A stretch of 64,000 nucleotides of DNA from Neofusicoccum parvum (taxonomy: Eukaryota; Ascomycota; Dothideomycetes; Botryosphaeriales; Botryosphaeriaceae), in the NCBI GenBank assembly GCA_020912385.1, contig CP087220.1, positions 248,001 to 312,000 of the forward strand, read 5' to 3'. A program made the translations under genes and the position numbers. The notes below the pieces were generated by a model, which ran no database searches, had not been told where the DNA came from, and saw only the letters and a list, made by a program, of their open reading frames with translations. Shown here piece after piece: positions 35,929-47,474 of the stretch (within the stretch, counting starts at the first letter, position 1; every line of letters starts with the position of its first letter).

Positions 35929-36562
35929 TCAATGCATCCCGTCAAACTTCTTCGCCCCCTCCACCCCAGTAAACCAACTAACACGGGACGGGATGAACTG
36001 CTCAATCTGAGGCCTCAACTTGGTCTCGTGCAGGTGGAAGTCGTCGATGGTACCGATGCGCAGGATGCTGTGGCCCGGCGCACCCGAGCTGACGCGGTAC
36101 ATGAGCGTGCCGCACGTGGAGCAGAAGTAGTTGGTCATGGAGTTGCCCGAGGCGATGGTCTTCGACTGGCTGAAGGTCTTCAGGTTGTCGCGGCCGCGCG
36201 CGTGGGTGAGGTACTTGTCGTCGACGGTGAAGTTGGAGGCAAACATGGAGGCGGTGATCTTGCGGCAGTCGAAGCAGTTGCAGACGAAGGTGTCGACGAG
36301 GCCCGGACCCTGAGTGGGCTGAGGTTGAAACGCAGTGTCAGAAATCAGCCAACAAAGAGGAAGTGTTGGGGGCGTGGCGAATAGAAGGGCTTTTGGTGGG
36401 ATATGCAAAACCGAGAAGAACCAGGCATTGACTTACAAACACGAGCTGCACGGCGCCGCAGAAGCATGTAGCGGTTGCTTCGTCTTCCTTAGACCAACCA
36501 TCACCGGCGCTGCCGGACAGAGGAATGTAGGGGGTGGACTTGTCGGTGGTGGCGGCGGCCAT
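35929..36562 (-). CDS. GFA / CENP-V domain protein
   Basis: Two exons on the minus strand, 36562-36437 and 36318-35929, joined by a 118-nt intron (gtaagt..ctcag), give 171 aa. Seven zinc-binding cysteines of the GFA fold are present: CFCG (33, 35), CNCFDC (55, 57, 60) and CSTCG (108, 111). The family was named for bacterial glutathione-dependent formaldehyde-activating enzyme, although that activity is disputed; most fungal members have no tested function. There is no signal peptide or membrane segment, so it is probably cytosolic. A TATA box lies 104 nt upstream, suggesting regulated expression. Confidence 0.92.
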
Positions 36563-36665
36563 TTTTGTGGAGTGCAATATGGAATTGGAGTTTTCAATGG
36601 ATTGAAGAGCTGGCGAGCAGGACTCTGGAGCTGTGTTGGTGTTTGCTCCTGGAAGCACACCTCTC

Positions 36666-36672
36666 TATTTTA
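36666..36672 (-). promoter_or_regulatory. TATA box of the GFA-domain gene
   Basis: TATAAAA on the minus strand, about 104 nt before the ATG at 36562. Confidence 0.5.
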
Positions 36673-39474
36673 TAGCTGGTATACACAATAGTCCTCTACA
36701 CCATCGCAGACGCAAGAACACCACATCGCAGCATAGTAATCCCGATTACCATAGCGTTTCCGATTATCTCAGCGTTGAGGATAAGCATCCTTATGTAACC
36801 AGCCGCCTTTTCTAATCATTTTCAGAGCTGCCTACCCCGCACCCGCTACGCCGCTTTAAGGCTAGAGCACCACGAAGGTTCCTAATCCGCTATCTTTCTA
36901 GCATGCAGGCTCCTGCGTACATGTCTCTGTGCTAGGTTCATGTTCCCGTTATTGGCTTTTTGATTACTTATTGCTTACTCTGCGTTGCCAACCCCGCCAC
37001 CCACACCACCCTTCCTTCTAAATGGCCCCCACCAACCTCGATGTTGACCGGACAAACGCGCGTACAGCACGTCTTGGTAAATGAATGCCACTCCTCCGGC
37101 CCGCAAATTAGTTCGCCCCGTGTCTGCCAGAGAAATCTGTCATTTGATCTTGTCTCCACTTTGCAAAAGACATTGTGTCGCTGTTGGCAAGCGCAATGTC
37201 TCGCGTTAGATCTGTGATTGTTTAATGTGCCTTCGCCAGTCGCTCAATCATTAGAGTGGAATCGGAACCCCTGATACATGCTCAACGCAAAAGATGCGTC
37301 CGTTTACCTGATCAGATACTCCGTCCCATGATCCCCGGTTTCCCAGCCTCGACGAACAGTTTCCATTGCAACAGGAGCTATCATTTTGACTCCTTCGCCA
37401 ACGAACAGCGCGCATGGCCATCTGAACAGCGCGTGTGTATAGAATGACGAGAGAAGATCCACTTGTATTGGCACAAGAATTTCAGGCACACTGAAAACTG
37501 AGAGCCACTGTAGTCGCCGCTCATAGATTTACTTTGTGGGAAATGTCTCATAGCACCCTCAGATGTTAGGCTGATTCTCTACTATGAAGTACCTGGTGGC
37601 CTAGCAATTGGCGTGAGGGCTTTAGTTGAGGCTTTTGGGATGCAGCGCCCGATCTTGAAGTAGTGCGCGAGAAACTGGCTGGCTTCAGAGGACACCGCGC
37701 ATGGAGTACTTGGATGCCGGCGTTCACTTCTTACACAGAGCAGTAAAAAGGCGATGAGAGGGTGAATTTATTCTGTCGATCTTGGTGCTCGGCGTTGAAT
37801 TTAATCCGGTCCTCACGCTCTCGTTGTTTCTTTCGTTCCGACGTACTACAATAGGATTTCACTCGTCAAGTCATTCTCTCCCGCAGTGGTACAAACAACA
37901 CGCGCCAGTTCTGAAATAGCACCCCGCATAACCGACTGCGCCATGCTGCCGGGTCCGCTGCAAACGCGTCAGCAGCCGCCCCAGCTTGCCTCAGTCTTGC
38001 ATCATGCAGCACTACACTCACAAGTGTCGACGCCTGAGATGATATGCAGACAGAGAGTTCCACGAGAAACTCTGAAACATTCGCTTTCTTTCCTTTTTGC
38101 CTTTTTCTTTCCGAGACTTTGAGTTCCCTACCCCGGTTCCATCACCTTGTAAACGTCATTATGCTATTTCACCGAGACTCGGAGGAATTGGGCCACATGT
38201 CCATAGCATTAAAGAACAGTTTCTGCTTTTATTCCGTAGTCTTAAGTTTATCACGCTTCCACACATGGTCTGCTCTCACACGATCTGTACTCTACTACCA
38301 GCTTTCAATACTCACTTCTAAAATTCCGGATACACCGGCTCTTATTGCACCATCTCAGTCTCGCATTGGCGACCTCAACCTTACAGTAGCCTTATTGTTA
38401 AATAAAAGACACGACCGTGCGTTTATCTCCAGGCGGATGGGTCAGCGCGGCCCGCTTTCGCCTGACATGCGCCACACTTTAACGTTGCACACAATCGGAT
38501 CATTGGCGGCCAAATCTCCTTTCATCCTGTAATCGGTGCTACACTCTGACACAAAGGCCAACCGGAAGCTGGCGTTCTTGCGCAATATAAGATCTTCAAG
38601 CTTTGTCTTAGGTCATATCTACAGAACGGGATCAATTGACACTGGTTAATTATAGCGCGCCTTTAAAGGACGACGTACCAAGATACTGCCTTCTCATACA
38701 GAGCTACCATGGTTCCGACTTACTGATAGGTTCCAGGTTCTTGTGATTATCCTTCCTTCAGAGATTGGCACTGTTTCCTAACAAGATGAGGTTCTTCCCC
38801 AAGTCAACGAGACCATAAGTGTGAATATTGGGACGCCAAAATTAATCAGCAAACTTTTTGGCCCTCCGTACAACAGGTTACACAGAAGAGCAGAGCCTCA
38901 GCCACAAGATCCAGGCAGTCAGCGAGGCCGCCAGCCTCCACAAAGGGGCTATTACGCAATCTCTCACAACATGAAGATCGTTTTGGCCGTCAGGCTTCGC
39001 CCCCTCCCGCTGGTTGTTTCGATATGGTCAGCTCTCAAAATAACTTTTCTGACGTTTCGTCTCCAGGAGTTCTTGGAAGCCTTGGCCATATCTCGCACGG
39101 AAGCATGATCCACGCCTTCACCTTGAAGAGAGATCTTCGTTGACTAGTCATGACTTGCCACCCACCACCCAACATGACACATTCTGATTCAAAGATGATC
39201 CAAATGCATTCTTTTCCACCCTGAGCATCCGCAGAATCCGTTCCTCTCAAGTTTCAATATTCTGTCTTCTGCATAGGTGATGAGGCGCTGCTTCTGCAGC
39301 AGACCTGAGCCTCACTTCACCACCCGAAGCTGAGCCCAGTTCATCGGCGGATGAGCCACAACGCCTCGTAAAGGTACCAAACTTTATCAGCTCCTTTGGC
39401 GTATTACTAGCGAAAAGGGGGATTGAAGAACGTTTCAAGGCAATCTTGAGGCTTTTGGGGTTCAAGTCGGAGAG
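36673..39474. other. 2.8-kb gene-free AT-rich region between divergent genes
   Basis: Between the GFA-domain gene (-) and the laccase (+) I find no frame with a domain or splice support. Much of 37.2-39.3 kb is more AT-rich than the surrounding genes. No terminal repeats or transposase-like frames were seen, so a transposon relic is possible but not shown. Confidence 0.45.
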
Positions 39475-39480
39475 TATAAA
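39475..39480 (+). promoter_or_regulatory. TATA box of the laccase gene
   Basis: TATAAA about 93 nt before the laccase start codon at 39573, followed by C/A-rich sequence as in fungal transcription start regions. Confidence 0.5.
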
Positions 39481-39572
39481 GTCTCTGGTGCTCTTTCCTG
39501 TTCAACCACCATCTTCATCAACACACTCGCATAGCAAGAACATTTCTTTTGTTCTCCTGGCTTTCCTTTGTC

Positions 39573-41653
39573 ATGTCTCTCGCTACCAAGATATTCACTG
39601 GCGTTATTGCCTTCGCTGCTGGCATGAGTCAGGAACAAACGAATGGGTAAGAGTCCAAGTGTGACATGGAGACGAAAGCACTGTACTAATTAGATATAGT
39701 GCTTCTTACTGGGGTACCCTTCATGCCCCAAGACTTCAAAAATTCATGGATCGAGTATGCGTATCACTCCCATATTGTCGACTTCAAAGCTGAAATCGGC
39801 ACAGGGCCACGGAATACCTTGGGGCCAAAAGACCTGCTCGAACGCCAACCCATACACTGAGTATGTAGAACCACTGGTTTACTCATAGATGCTTCGAAAC
39901 TCACATCCTACTAGAGCTCCGGATACTGGGGTCACTGTAAAATACAACTTCACGATTGAGCGGCATCCCATGTCTCCGGATGGCTACAAGAAAGATGTTC
40001 TTCTGGTGAACGGACAGTTCCCTGGTCCACTTGTCGAAGCCAACTGGGGTGATATGATTGAAGGTTGGTCTCCAAGGAGAGGGACTGATACGATCAGAAA
40101 CTGATAAAGACCAGTCACTGTACAAAACAAGATTAGCGGGCCAGAGGAGGGAACTCAGATCCACTTCCACGGTTTCACACAGAAGGGCACTCCGCACATG
40201 GATGGGGTGCCTTCTGTTTCAAGCTGCCCGATTGCTCCCGAAGACACTTTCACCTACTCCTTTAAGGCTGATCTTTACGGAACGGGCTGGTATCATTCGC
40301 ATTACTCTGGCCAGTCTGCTGGTGGTCTCATTGGGCCTGTCGTTGTGCACGGCCCAAGCGCGCTTGACTACGACTACGATCTCGGACCTGTTTTTGTCAA
40401 TGACTGGTACCATAAGAGCTACCTTGAGCTCATCGACGATGGTAAGACTTGAGTTCCGTCCCATTGAAAGCAGATCAACTCACTTCCTTTCAGTAGTCAG
40501 CACTGACCCAGAGCTTTGGCACCCCATGGCGGACAACAATATGATCAACGGCAAGATGGACTACGACTGCTCTAAGGTCACGGACGGTACTCCTTGCGTC
40601 TCAAACGCCGGTCTTGCCAGATTCAACTTCACCGCAGGCGCAACGCACCGTCTCCGGCTCATCAACGGTGGCTCCGCATCTCTCCAGCACTTCAGCATTG
40701 ACGAACACGAAATGACCGTCATCTCCAACGACTTCGTAGCCGTCGAGCCATACAACACAAAAATGGTGACATTAGCGGTACATCACCCCTCATCTCTCAA
40801 CACCCTCGACACAATTGACACCGAACAGGTCGGCCAGCGCACCGACGTCCTCGTCAAAGCCATCGGCAACCCCAACGGCGTCTACTGGATGCGCAGCAAC
40901 ATCTCCGACTCGCCCTCCTGCAGCTACTCGTACCAACCCGCCGCCCTCGCCGCCATCTACTACGACAGCGCCAACCCATCCACCCGCCCCAACAGCACCG
41001 CCTGGCCCATCGACCCCACAACCTGCGCAAACGACCCCCTCACACAAACCACCCCGCTCTACCGCATCCCCGCCCCACCCCCCTCTACCACGATCTCCCT
41101 CGACTTCAGCCACACCACCAACGCCACCGGACACCAGCTCTGGACGGTCAACGACCACAGCTTCCGCGCCAACTACTCCGCGCCGCTGCTGCAGCTCGCC
41201 GCGCGCGGCGCCACATTCCCACCCTCCTCCAACGCGTACGCGCCGCCGCCCTCCGCGCGCCTAGTCCGGCTCGTCCTGCACAACAACTCCACCATGGCGC
41301 ACCCGATGCACCTCCACGGGCACAACGCGCAGATCCTAGCCGCCGGGCGCGGGGCCTGGGACGGCGTGACCGTCATCCGGCCCGCCAACCCGGCCCGCCG
41401 GGACGTGTACCAGATGCCGCCGGGCGGGCATCTGGTGCTGCAGTACGCGCAGGACAACCCGGGGGTGTGGGGGCTGCACTGCCACGTCACGTGGCACCTG
41501 TCGGTTGGGATGTTTGCGAGCGTGGTGGAGAGGGCGGGGGAGGTGGCGGCGGTGGTGGGGGAGGGGGGAAGGGCGGGGGTGGAGAGGGTGTGTGGGGAGT
41601 GGGAGAGGTGGGAGGGGGCGCATGTGGTTGATCAGGTGGATAGTGGGGTGTGA
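39573..41653 (+). CDS. Laccase-like multicopper oxidase (ascomycete type)
   Basis: Seven exons keep phase: 39573-39646, 39700-39754, 39805-39860, 39915-40063, 40115-40441, 40494-40777 and 40829-41653, giving 589 aa. It oxidises phenols with reduction of oxygen to water. All four copper-ligand blocks are present: HFHG (about 128-131), WYHSH (170-174), HPMHLHGH (473-480) and HCHVTWHLSVGM (532-543). Methionine stands at the T1 axial-end position. The N-terminus has a hydrophobic leader (KIFTGVIAFAAG) suggesting secretion, though its cleavage site is unclear. The C-terminus ends DSGV, similar to the DSGL plug of ascomycete laccases. The final 50 codons are very G-rich. Exon 2 and its following 50-nt intron were chosen by phase and strong GTATGC donor. 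Confidence 0.92.
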
Positions 41654-41873
41654 GGGGTGTGTGTGTATCTCTTTCGTGTTGGTTCGGGGGGCTTGTTGTT
41701 GTTTCGTTGCATTTTGAGGTGTTGGTGTTGCATCAAGAGGTTAGTTTCTGCTGTTCGTTGGGCATTGCGTGTGAAACTTTTCCTGTTTGTTCCCTTTTGT
41801 CTTTTTGGCGCCTTTGATTTTCAGTTTATCCCCTATTCTGTCATGTACTACCAGCATAATACGCGTTCAGTCT

Positions 41874-43407
41874 CTACGATTCCTTATTCGATAAACTTGC
41901 CATTCTGGAAAGCTGCGCAGTCCTTTCGAGGTAGTTCCTCCGCCCATGCACCTCCACGCTGGTAAACAGAAGCTGAGAGAACTCTTCCCAAGGGACCCAC
42001 CACGCCTTCAGCGCGGGCGCACCTTGGCTGGTAGGGCTGAGCTGGAAGATCACAAGCGTACCGAGATGGGAGAATAGGGGCTCAGGAGGCTTCCAAAGCG
42101 CAGAATCCGCGCCTGAGCTCGACTGAGACTCGAAAGTGAGCTTTTTCTCCAACGGTTTGAGGAATATCTCGGGCTCGCCGGCTGCGTCTTCGAGCGGCGG
42201 TCTCCCATATATTGAGCGTAAAACATCAACCAATGCACGGATGTATGTTTCATCGGCGCGTGACACCATATCGTACTCGTTGATGATGTTGATCCATAGG
42301 CCTTCGTCGCGCGAACTGATGAGCGGAACGCCCGATGATGACCGCATCACTGGGGGGCTGCCGAACGTGATGCAAGAGAACTTCAACGGTAGGTCTTCTC
42401 AGATTGAAGCGAGGGAAAATGTCAGTTTCTGAGGTAGAATGCATCCCCGGTCCACGTAGCATACCTTTTCTTCGATAGTACAAGCAAAGAAGAGACGCGA
42501 CAGCTCCTCCCGCCGAATGTCCAGTGAACAGCACATGTTCGATTTTGTGCTGACGGCAAAACTTGCATATATACTCTGATATGCTCGGCTCAAGAGCACT
42601 AGCAGCCGCCAGAAACCCTTTATGGGCCTGAATGTCTCCTGTCGGAAACCCCTTCGACTGGACTTAGGACATAGTACATCGCAAGGTTGGATTGGATGTT
42701 GAAGGGTGCTCACAAAGAATTCATCCGCTGGAACTGGCTTGCCATTGAGATTCACCACATGGTCCACTGCACTTGCCGTTCCACGGACGGCTATCATCAG
42801 GACGGGCGCTTCTGGTTTCGGGCCAGATTGAGCGGCAGAAGGCTTCACAAGCGTGATGGTCGTCTGCTTGGTGGATCCGCCGACGGATGGATTGATGGTC
42901 CCGAGAGGATCGAAGCTGTAACCTTCAAGCTCCAAGGCGTCTTCTGGACGGTATGCTCCCGCTGCACAAATACAAGCTGCTGAGATGAGGCTGGCCTGAG
43001 AAGGATTGCTGCCCACGATTAGGTCGGGACTGTCGTCATTGCAGGTGACCTACCATGACCATTCGGTTCTCGATGCGCACCATCTCACAGAGCAGTTTGC
43101 GTACTCGCTAGCCTTGTCATTCAGCTTGTTCGCGTATTTGGCCGACCGGTCGTCCAGACGGCCTACAGCACTATCAGAACCCCTGACTGCGCCTTGATCT
43201 TGGCATACTACCTTCAAGATTGATTTCTGTAATATCGTCTTCGATGATCTCTAAAAGCTCTTGAACGGCTGCGGATGCTCCTTGGGAGTTATCGACAAAT
43301 GTCAAGCCAGAGGACGGCAACGAGTTGGCTGCTTCCGATGCAGCAACTGCCGAAGCAAGTGTTGCTTGTCGTTGCTTTCTGCTTTTCAAAAACGAAAATA
43401 TGGCCAC
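41874..43407 (-). pseudogene. Class 3 lipase, one-base frameshift in exon 2
   Basis: Five minus-strand exons: 43407-43209, 43162-43054, 42995-42714, 42657-42465 and 42394-41874. The alpha/beta-hydrolase core has IAVRGT, nucleophile elbow FTGHSAGG, CITFGSPPV, acid in NEYDMVSRAD and a C-terminal His in VEVHGRRNY, as in fungal lipase-3 proteins acting on triacylglycerols. Exon 2 is 109 nt and cannot keep phase. Its first part reads LDDRSAKYANKLNDKASEYA, and its end reads LLCEMVRIENRMVM in another frame that is the one needed by exon 3. One added base in the AAA run near 43098-43100 would restore it. So this is either a sequencing error in an intact gene of roughly 430 aa or a recent pseudogene. 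No signal peptide is seen. Confidence 0.78.
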
Positions 43408-43945
43408 ATCAACAGCTTCTCTATGGCGTGCGATCTAAGAAGCTGCAGCTCGATGATTTTAAGTCTAGCCGACGAGGCTGGAAGCGCCCGGACCGGAACG
43501 CGTGCCGGGATCCCTGCTGGAACGTGGCCGGCTGACAGCTGCTCGGAGGCACTGCCACGCCACACTCCTTCTCTAAGCGGCTACTCTTACGATTAGTGTC
43601 GGTTGTGGTAGCTGCAATAGTGAGGCATTCCTGAGGCGATCTCGTAAAACATGCGAGGCAGCGAATCATCTACATACAGACGCATACCAGCCGCTGCGCC
43701 TGCACAGCCTCATATGAGCGATTAACGGCGATCAGGCAACAGCGTTCGCCAAGAAAAGCGGCCAAGCATTTGAGACACAGATCGGGACTGCATTGAGCCT
43801 CTTCCAGCCCAATGCGCTTGCTAGTCGGCGTCTCCTTCACATTCAAAAATCTGGCATGTCAAGCTTGCAGCTCCGCTACACTCGCACCCCACTATTTGCT
43901 TAACATTCCACGCGAACCTCAGGCGCTCCAACCACATTAATCGTC
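43408..43945. promoter_or_regulatory. Bidirectional promoter region, lipase (-) and orphan (+)
   Basis: These 538 bases separate two divergent start codons and so should hold both promoters. No clear TATA box or coding frame is seen. The sequence is of mixed composition with no repeats. Confidence 0.5.
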
Positions 43946-46900
43946 ATGCCGGCGAATGCCTCGCCATCCAATTGCTTTTCACGGCCCAAGAACTCACGAA
44001 AAGTCCCGGGATCAAGATGGAAAAGGGAAGGTCACGCGGAAGACGTCCTACGGGCGAAATTGGAGGATCTCTACTGGGAGGGAGTCAAGAATGAGCTGGA
44101 GGTTATCCTGCGCACATTGGAGAGGCTGCAGAACTCAGAGGGCGAGTACTTCAAGCTCTGGCAGGAGATGGAAAAGTCTGGCGAAACCGTTTCTGGGTAT
44201 GAAACGTTCGTCGACCAGGTTTGCCCGCGTTCCCGGGACTTCGCGAGGCGCTATGGTGCGTATGAGGCCTTATTGTTGGAGTTGAGGCTGATATCTGTTA
44301 GGGAAGCTGAGAAGTTTCTGCGAAAAAGGGTTGGAGCTTGGTGTTGGAGATAGAATCTCCTTTACCAAACTGGCCGAGAAGACGCAGCAAGAAAGCCGAG
44401 ATTTGAAGGGGGAAATCCAGCGCGCTGCTGTTCTTGGAAGAGAAAAAGACGAGGAGCTGACGCCAATAGAACGTCTCGCGAAAGTTCTTTTACGGAGTGC
44501 AGGTCAGCATCAACCGTACGATTGATGGAGCCCTATCTTACTAACAACTTCATGAAGGCTTCCTTGACGTTGAGAAAATTATTGAGCATCGACCTCCACT
44601 TGAAAAGCTCAGCTTCTGGAAAAGACCAGCTGTTCCACAGTGTATGCGCCAGACCACTTCCTTCCAGTAATGCAAATACAGTTGACAAATGTTTTTAGTG
44701 ACAGCTAGACGGGTTCGGGGCCAACTGGTACCAAGATTCAAGCCTCGCACCTGCTCTGACTGTGGCAAGATCATTCATGGTTGCATGTTTGGAAAGCGAG
44801 ACCGGTCGGGACAAGATCGGAATCTCAACTCCCGATATCTCTCGTGCGAGAACTGCTATCGCCACCGGCCAGGCCACTACGACAACAGAAAGTTCTTCAA
44901 GATGTACAAGCACTGCATCTTAAAGGAAGCCATAGACCCCGTAACAAGCCTCCAGATGTGCAAGTGTGGGCCTGTACCTGGGGTGAATGCGTCGAGAGTT
45001 CCAAGCTGCTTGTATCCTGTCCGACCGGAGGAACATTTACCTTCCTGTGCCCTACTTTCCCTGACTAAAGATGTGGCGCAAGCAAAACGAAATTTCCTGC
45101 GAGGATACAAGGGAAGGTCAAGGGCTGCGAGACTCAAGAAATTGACGACAATGTTACGATCTCGGGTGGGAAGTTCAAAGACAAAGCAGAATAAGAAAGA
45201 AACCAGGGAAGAGCCAAAGGATGTCGTAGAAGAAAATTCCGACGAGGAGGCTGAAACCGACGCCAAAAGTATCTACCTCACAAGCGAAACCGGCATTCTG
45301 GATGCTGAGGAAGCGGAAAAGGACATCCCTCGCAGAGTCCGGCGCTATACCCGGAGATACCCATTTGGAAACGTTCACATGGCACTGCGAGTCGGCCCCA
45401 TCGTGATCGAGAATGGCGTCCCAAAGTGTGTAGGAGAAATCTAATCACTCTAGATCATGGCAACTGACGAGAGCCTAGCACGAAAGGCGGGGCATTAATT
45501 AGTGCACGGCAACCCTCCAGATTCTTCCAGGCTGTGAAAATGCCTCAACAGCCACGCTCTCTTGCTGTAGCCGGGAAAGTACCACGGAACGTATATTCAA
45601 GCCCCGCGGAAGAGACAGGCCTCGCGCCAAAGAGAACAAAAGCCGTCTTAAAGCAAGTCGTCGGAACACCGTTTACTGGACTGTCCGACCAGGATGGAGA
45701 ACGCGAAATTCTTAAGTTACTGGTAGAGGCCAGCACAAAGGGATGGTTTGCCCATCCGGCATACTCTGCGATGGAACAAAGGTCTCTCTTGAACGAGGCT
45801 CTTGGCCCACTTCTTGGAGCCGTGAAAGAGTTGATGGAAAGTAGGGTCCAAAGCTACCTCGACTTCCTATCAGAGCGACTACTCTCTTCAGACACCAAGC
45901 TCCGATGGAACCGGAGGAACAACAATTGCCAGAACTTCTGCGACGCTCTGCTCAGCAAAGGCCCATTTGTCTCTCTATTTCCCGAGACCAATACCGGACA
46001 GCCCGACCCACTGTATCTCATAAGTTTCGTCTGTCGACCCGAGGCGTACCTCAGCAAAACCGCCAAGACTAAACTCGATGTGCCCCACGGCCTCACTGAG
46101 GAATACCTTCTCAAGTTCCACTTTGGTTTGCACGAGGAGTCAGATATGATAGACACCCTGCAAGAATACTGGCACGACTTTGGCGGGTTCGGAAAACATC
46201 TCTACCGCTTCCAGGACATGTTCCCGTGGGACTGCACTGAGGCATTCAGCAGTGACTCGGTAACCTGCTCTGATTGCTCCTTGTCAAAGCACGTCTGGGC
46301 ATTTCCTTTCGACTCGTGGTCCATCATTTCGTTACACTTCAGGCGCGACCGCTGCCTATATCCCCCAGATCCCATATCAAACACCGACCTATCGGACATC
46401 GACTGGATCCGGACTCGACTTACCCTCCTCAAAGCAGAAGAATACCTGACAGCCGGTGCAGCCGCGATGGCCAGCAAACACTCCATCCGACAGGCCATGC
46501 AAGGGCCGCTCGAATCCTGCGAGCCACAAGAAGACCGCTGGCGGCTGGGCGGCATCCACCGAGCGCAGCCGTGGAGCCACTGCTACGAGGGCGGCGAGTA
46601 CCGGATCCACTTCATCGCGGAGTGGGCGCACCTGGGCGCAGAAGAGCAGGTCGCGCGGTACGAGCTGCTGCGCGACTACCGCAGGGAGATGCCGGACATG
46701 GGCGTTGCGCCGCCGAACGCGTCTCTCACGGGCTCGCGCTACGAGAGCGTTCGGCCGGGCACCTTCGGCGCGCGGCTCGACTGGCTGCTGGCTTTTGAAG
46801 CGCAGATAAGCTTCGCGGAGGCGACTTTCGACGGCCCGCAGGAAACGTGCTCGGATGGGCCTGCTGGAGCCAATGGCGCTGACGAGCCTGCGGGATGCGA

Positions 46901-47474
46901 TTCCTCTGGAGGGGGAGCTCATCTTGATTCCGGAACCCAGTATTCTACCAAAGATACAAGCACCGATGCGCTTGTCCACGGGACAGACAGTACTGATCAC
47001 GGTGGTGGAACAACCGAACCCCTGTCTGGAACCGAAGCTGGTAAAATCATCGGCCAGTACTATCAGCAACAGAGCCACGATGAGGATAGAGAATGGAGCA
47101 TGCGTGATATGCACAGCGCCCATGTACCTGGAAGGACTGGTCGAAGCTTGGAGGGCCATTCTTCGAGCAATAGAGGCGGAGGAGGCGAAGGCAGTGGTAG
47201 AAGATGGGATGATCACTATCCGACCAGCCATAGCTATGGAGATAGAGACAGAAGTCGGCATGATCACTATTCCAACCGTAGTCATGAAGGTGGAGGAAAA
47301 AGTCGGTATGACCACTCCTCTAGCCATAGCTATGGGGGCGGAGGTGGCGGCGGCGGAGGAGGAGGAGGAGGAGGAGGAGGAGGAGGAGGAGGAGGAGGAG
47401 GAGGAGGCCACTATTCGAGTAGTGATACTGGAGGTTATAGTGGCGGGGGAGGTGGCGGAGGCATGGACTGGTAG
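43946..47474 (+). CDS. Large orphan protein: Cys-rich domain, NCxxFC motif, polyglycine tail (one-base frameshift in exon 1)
   Basis: Four exons, 43946-44502, 44558-44641, 44699-45425 and 45479-47474. Exon 1 must lose one A of the five-A run near 44323-44327; then all phases agree and the protein is 1,120 aa. The N-terminal 220 residues are charged and helical. Next comes a probable zinc-binding module (TCSDCG, then LSCENC, a YKHC and a CKCG), and an acidic-basic linker. GNVHMALRVGPIVIENGVP runs through the exon 3-4 junction into NTKGGALIS. Exon 4 holds an NCQNFC motif, several Cys/Trp segments, a low-complexity Ser/Gly/Tyr tail and a (GGA)n polyglycine run. I do not recognise the family; it seems Pezizomycotina-type. 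The 53-nt intron between exons 3 and 4 shows it is one gene. Confidence 0.75.
47355..47407 (+). repeat. (GGA)n trinucleotide repeat coding polyglycine
   Basis: About 17 uninterrupted GGA units lie in frame as glycine in the last exon of the orphan gene, extending a longer GGN stretch. The tract also opens spurious long frames (poly-Glu on the same strand, poly-Ser on the other). It is prone to length change and to read errors. Confidence 0.95.

Noticed and set aside
45534..47474. Second part of the orphan as a separate gene starting near 45540
   Set aside because: A 53-nt intron (GTGTGT donor, CCTAG acceptor, CTGAC branch-like site) joins it in phase to the upstream exon and yields a smooth protein.
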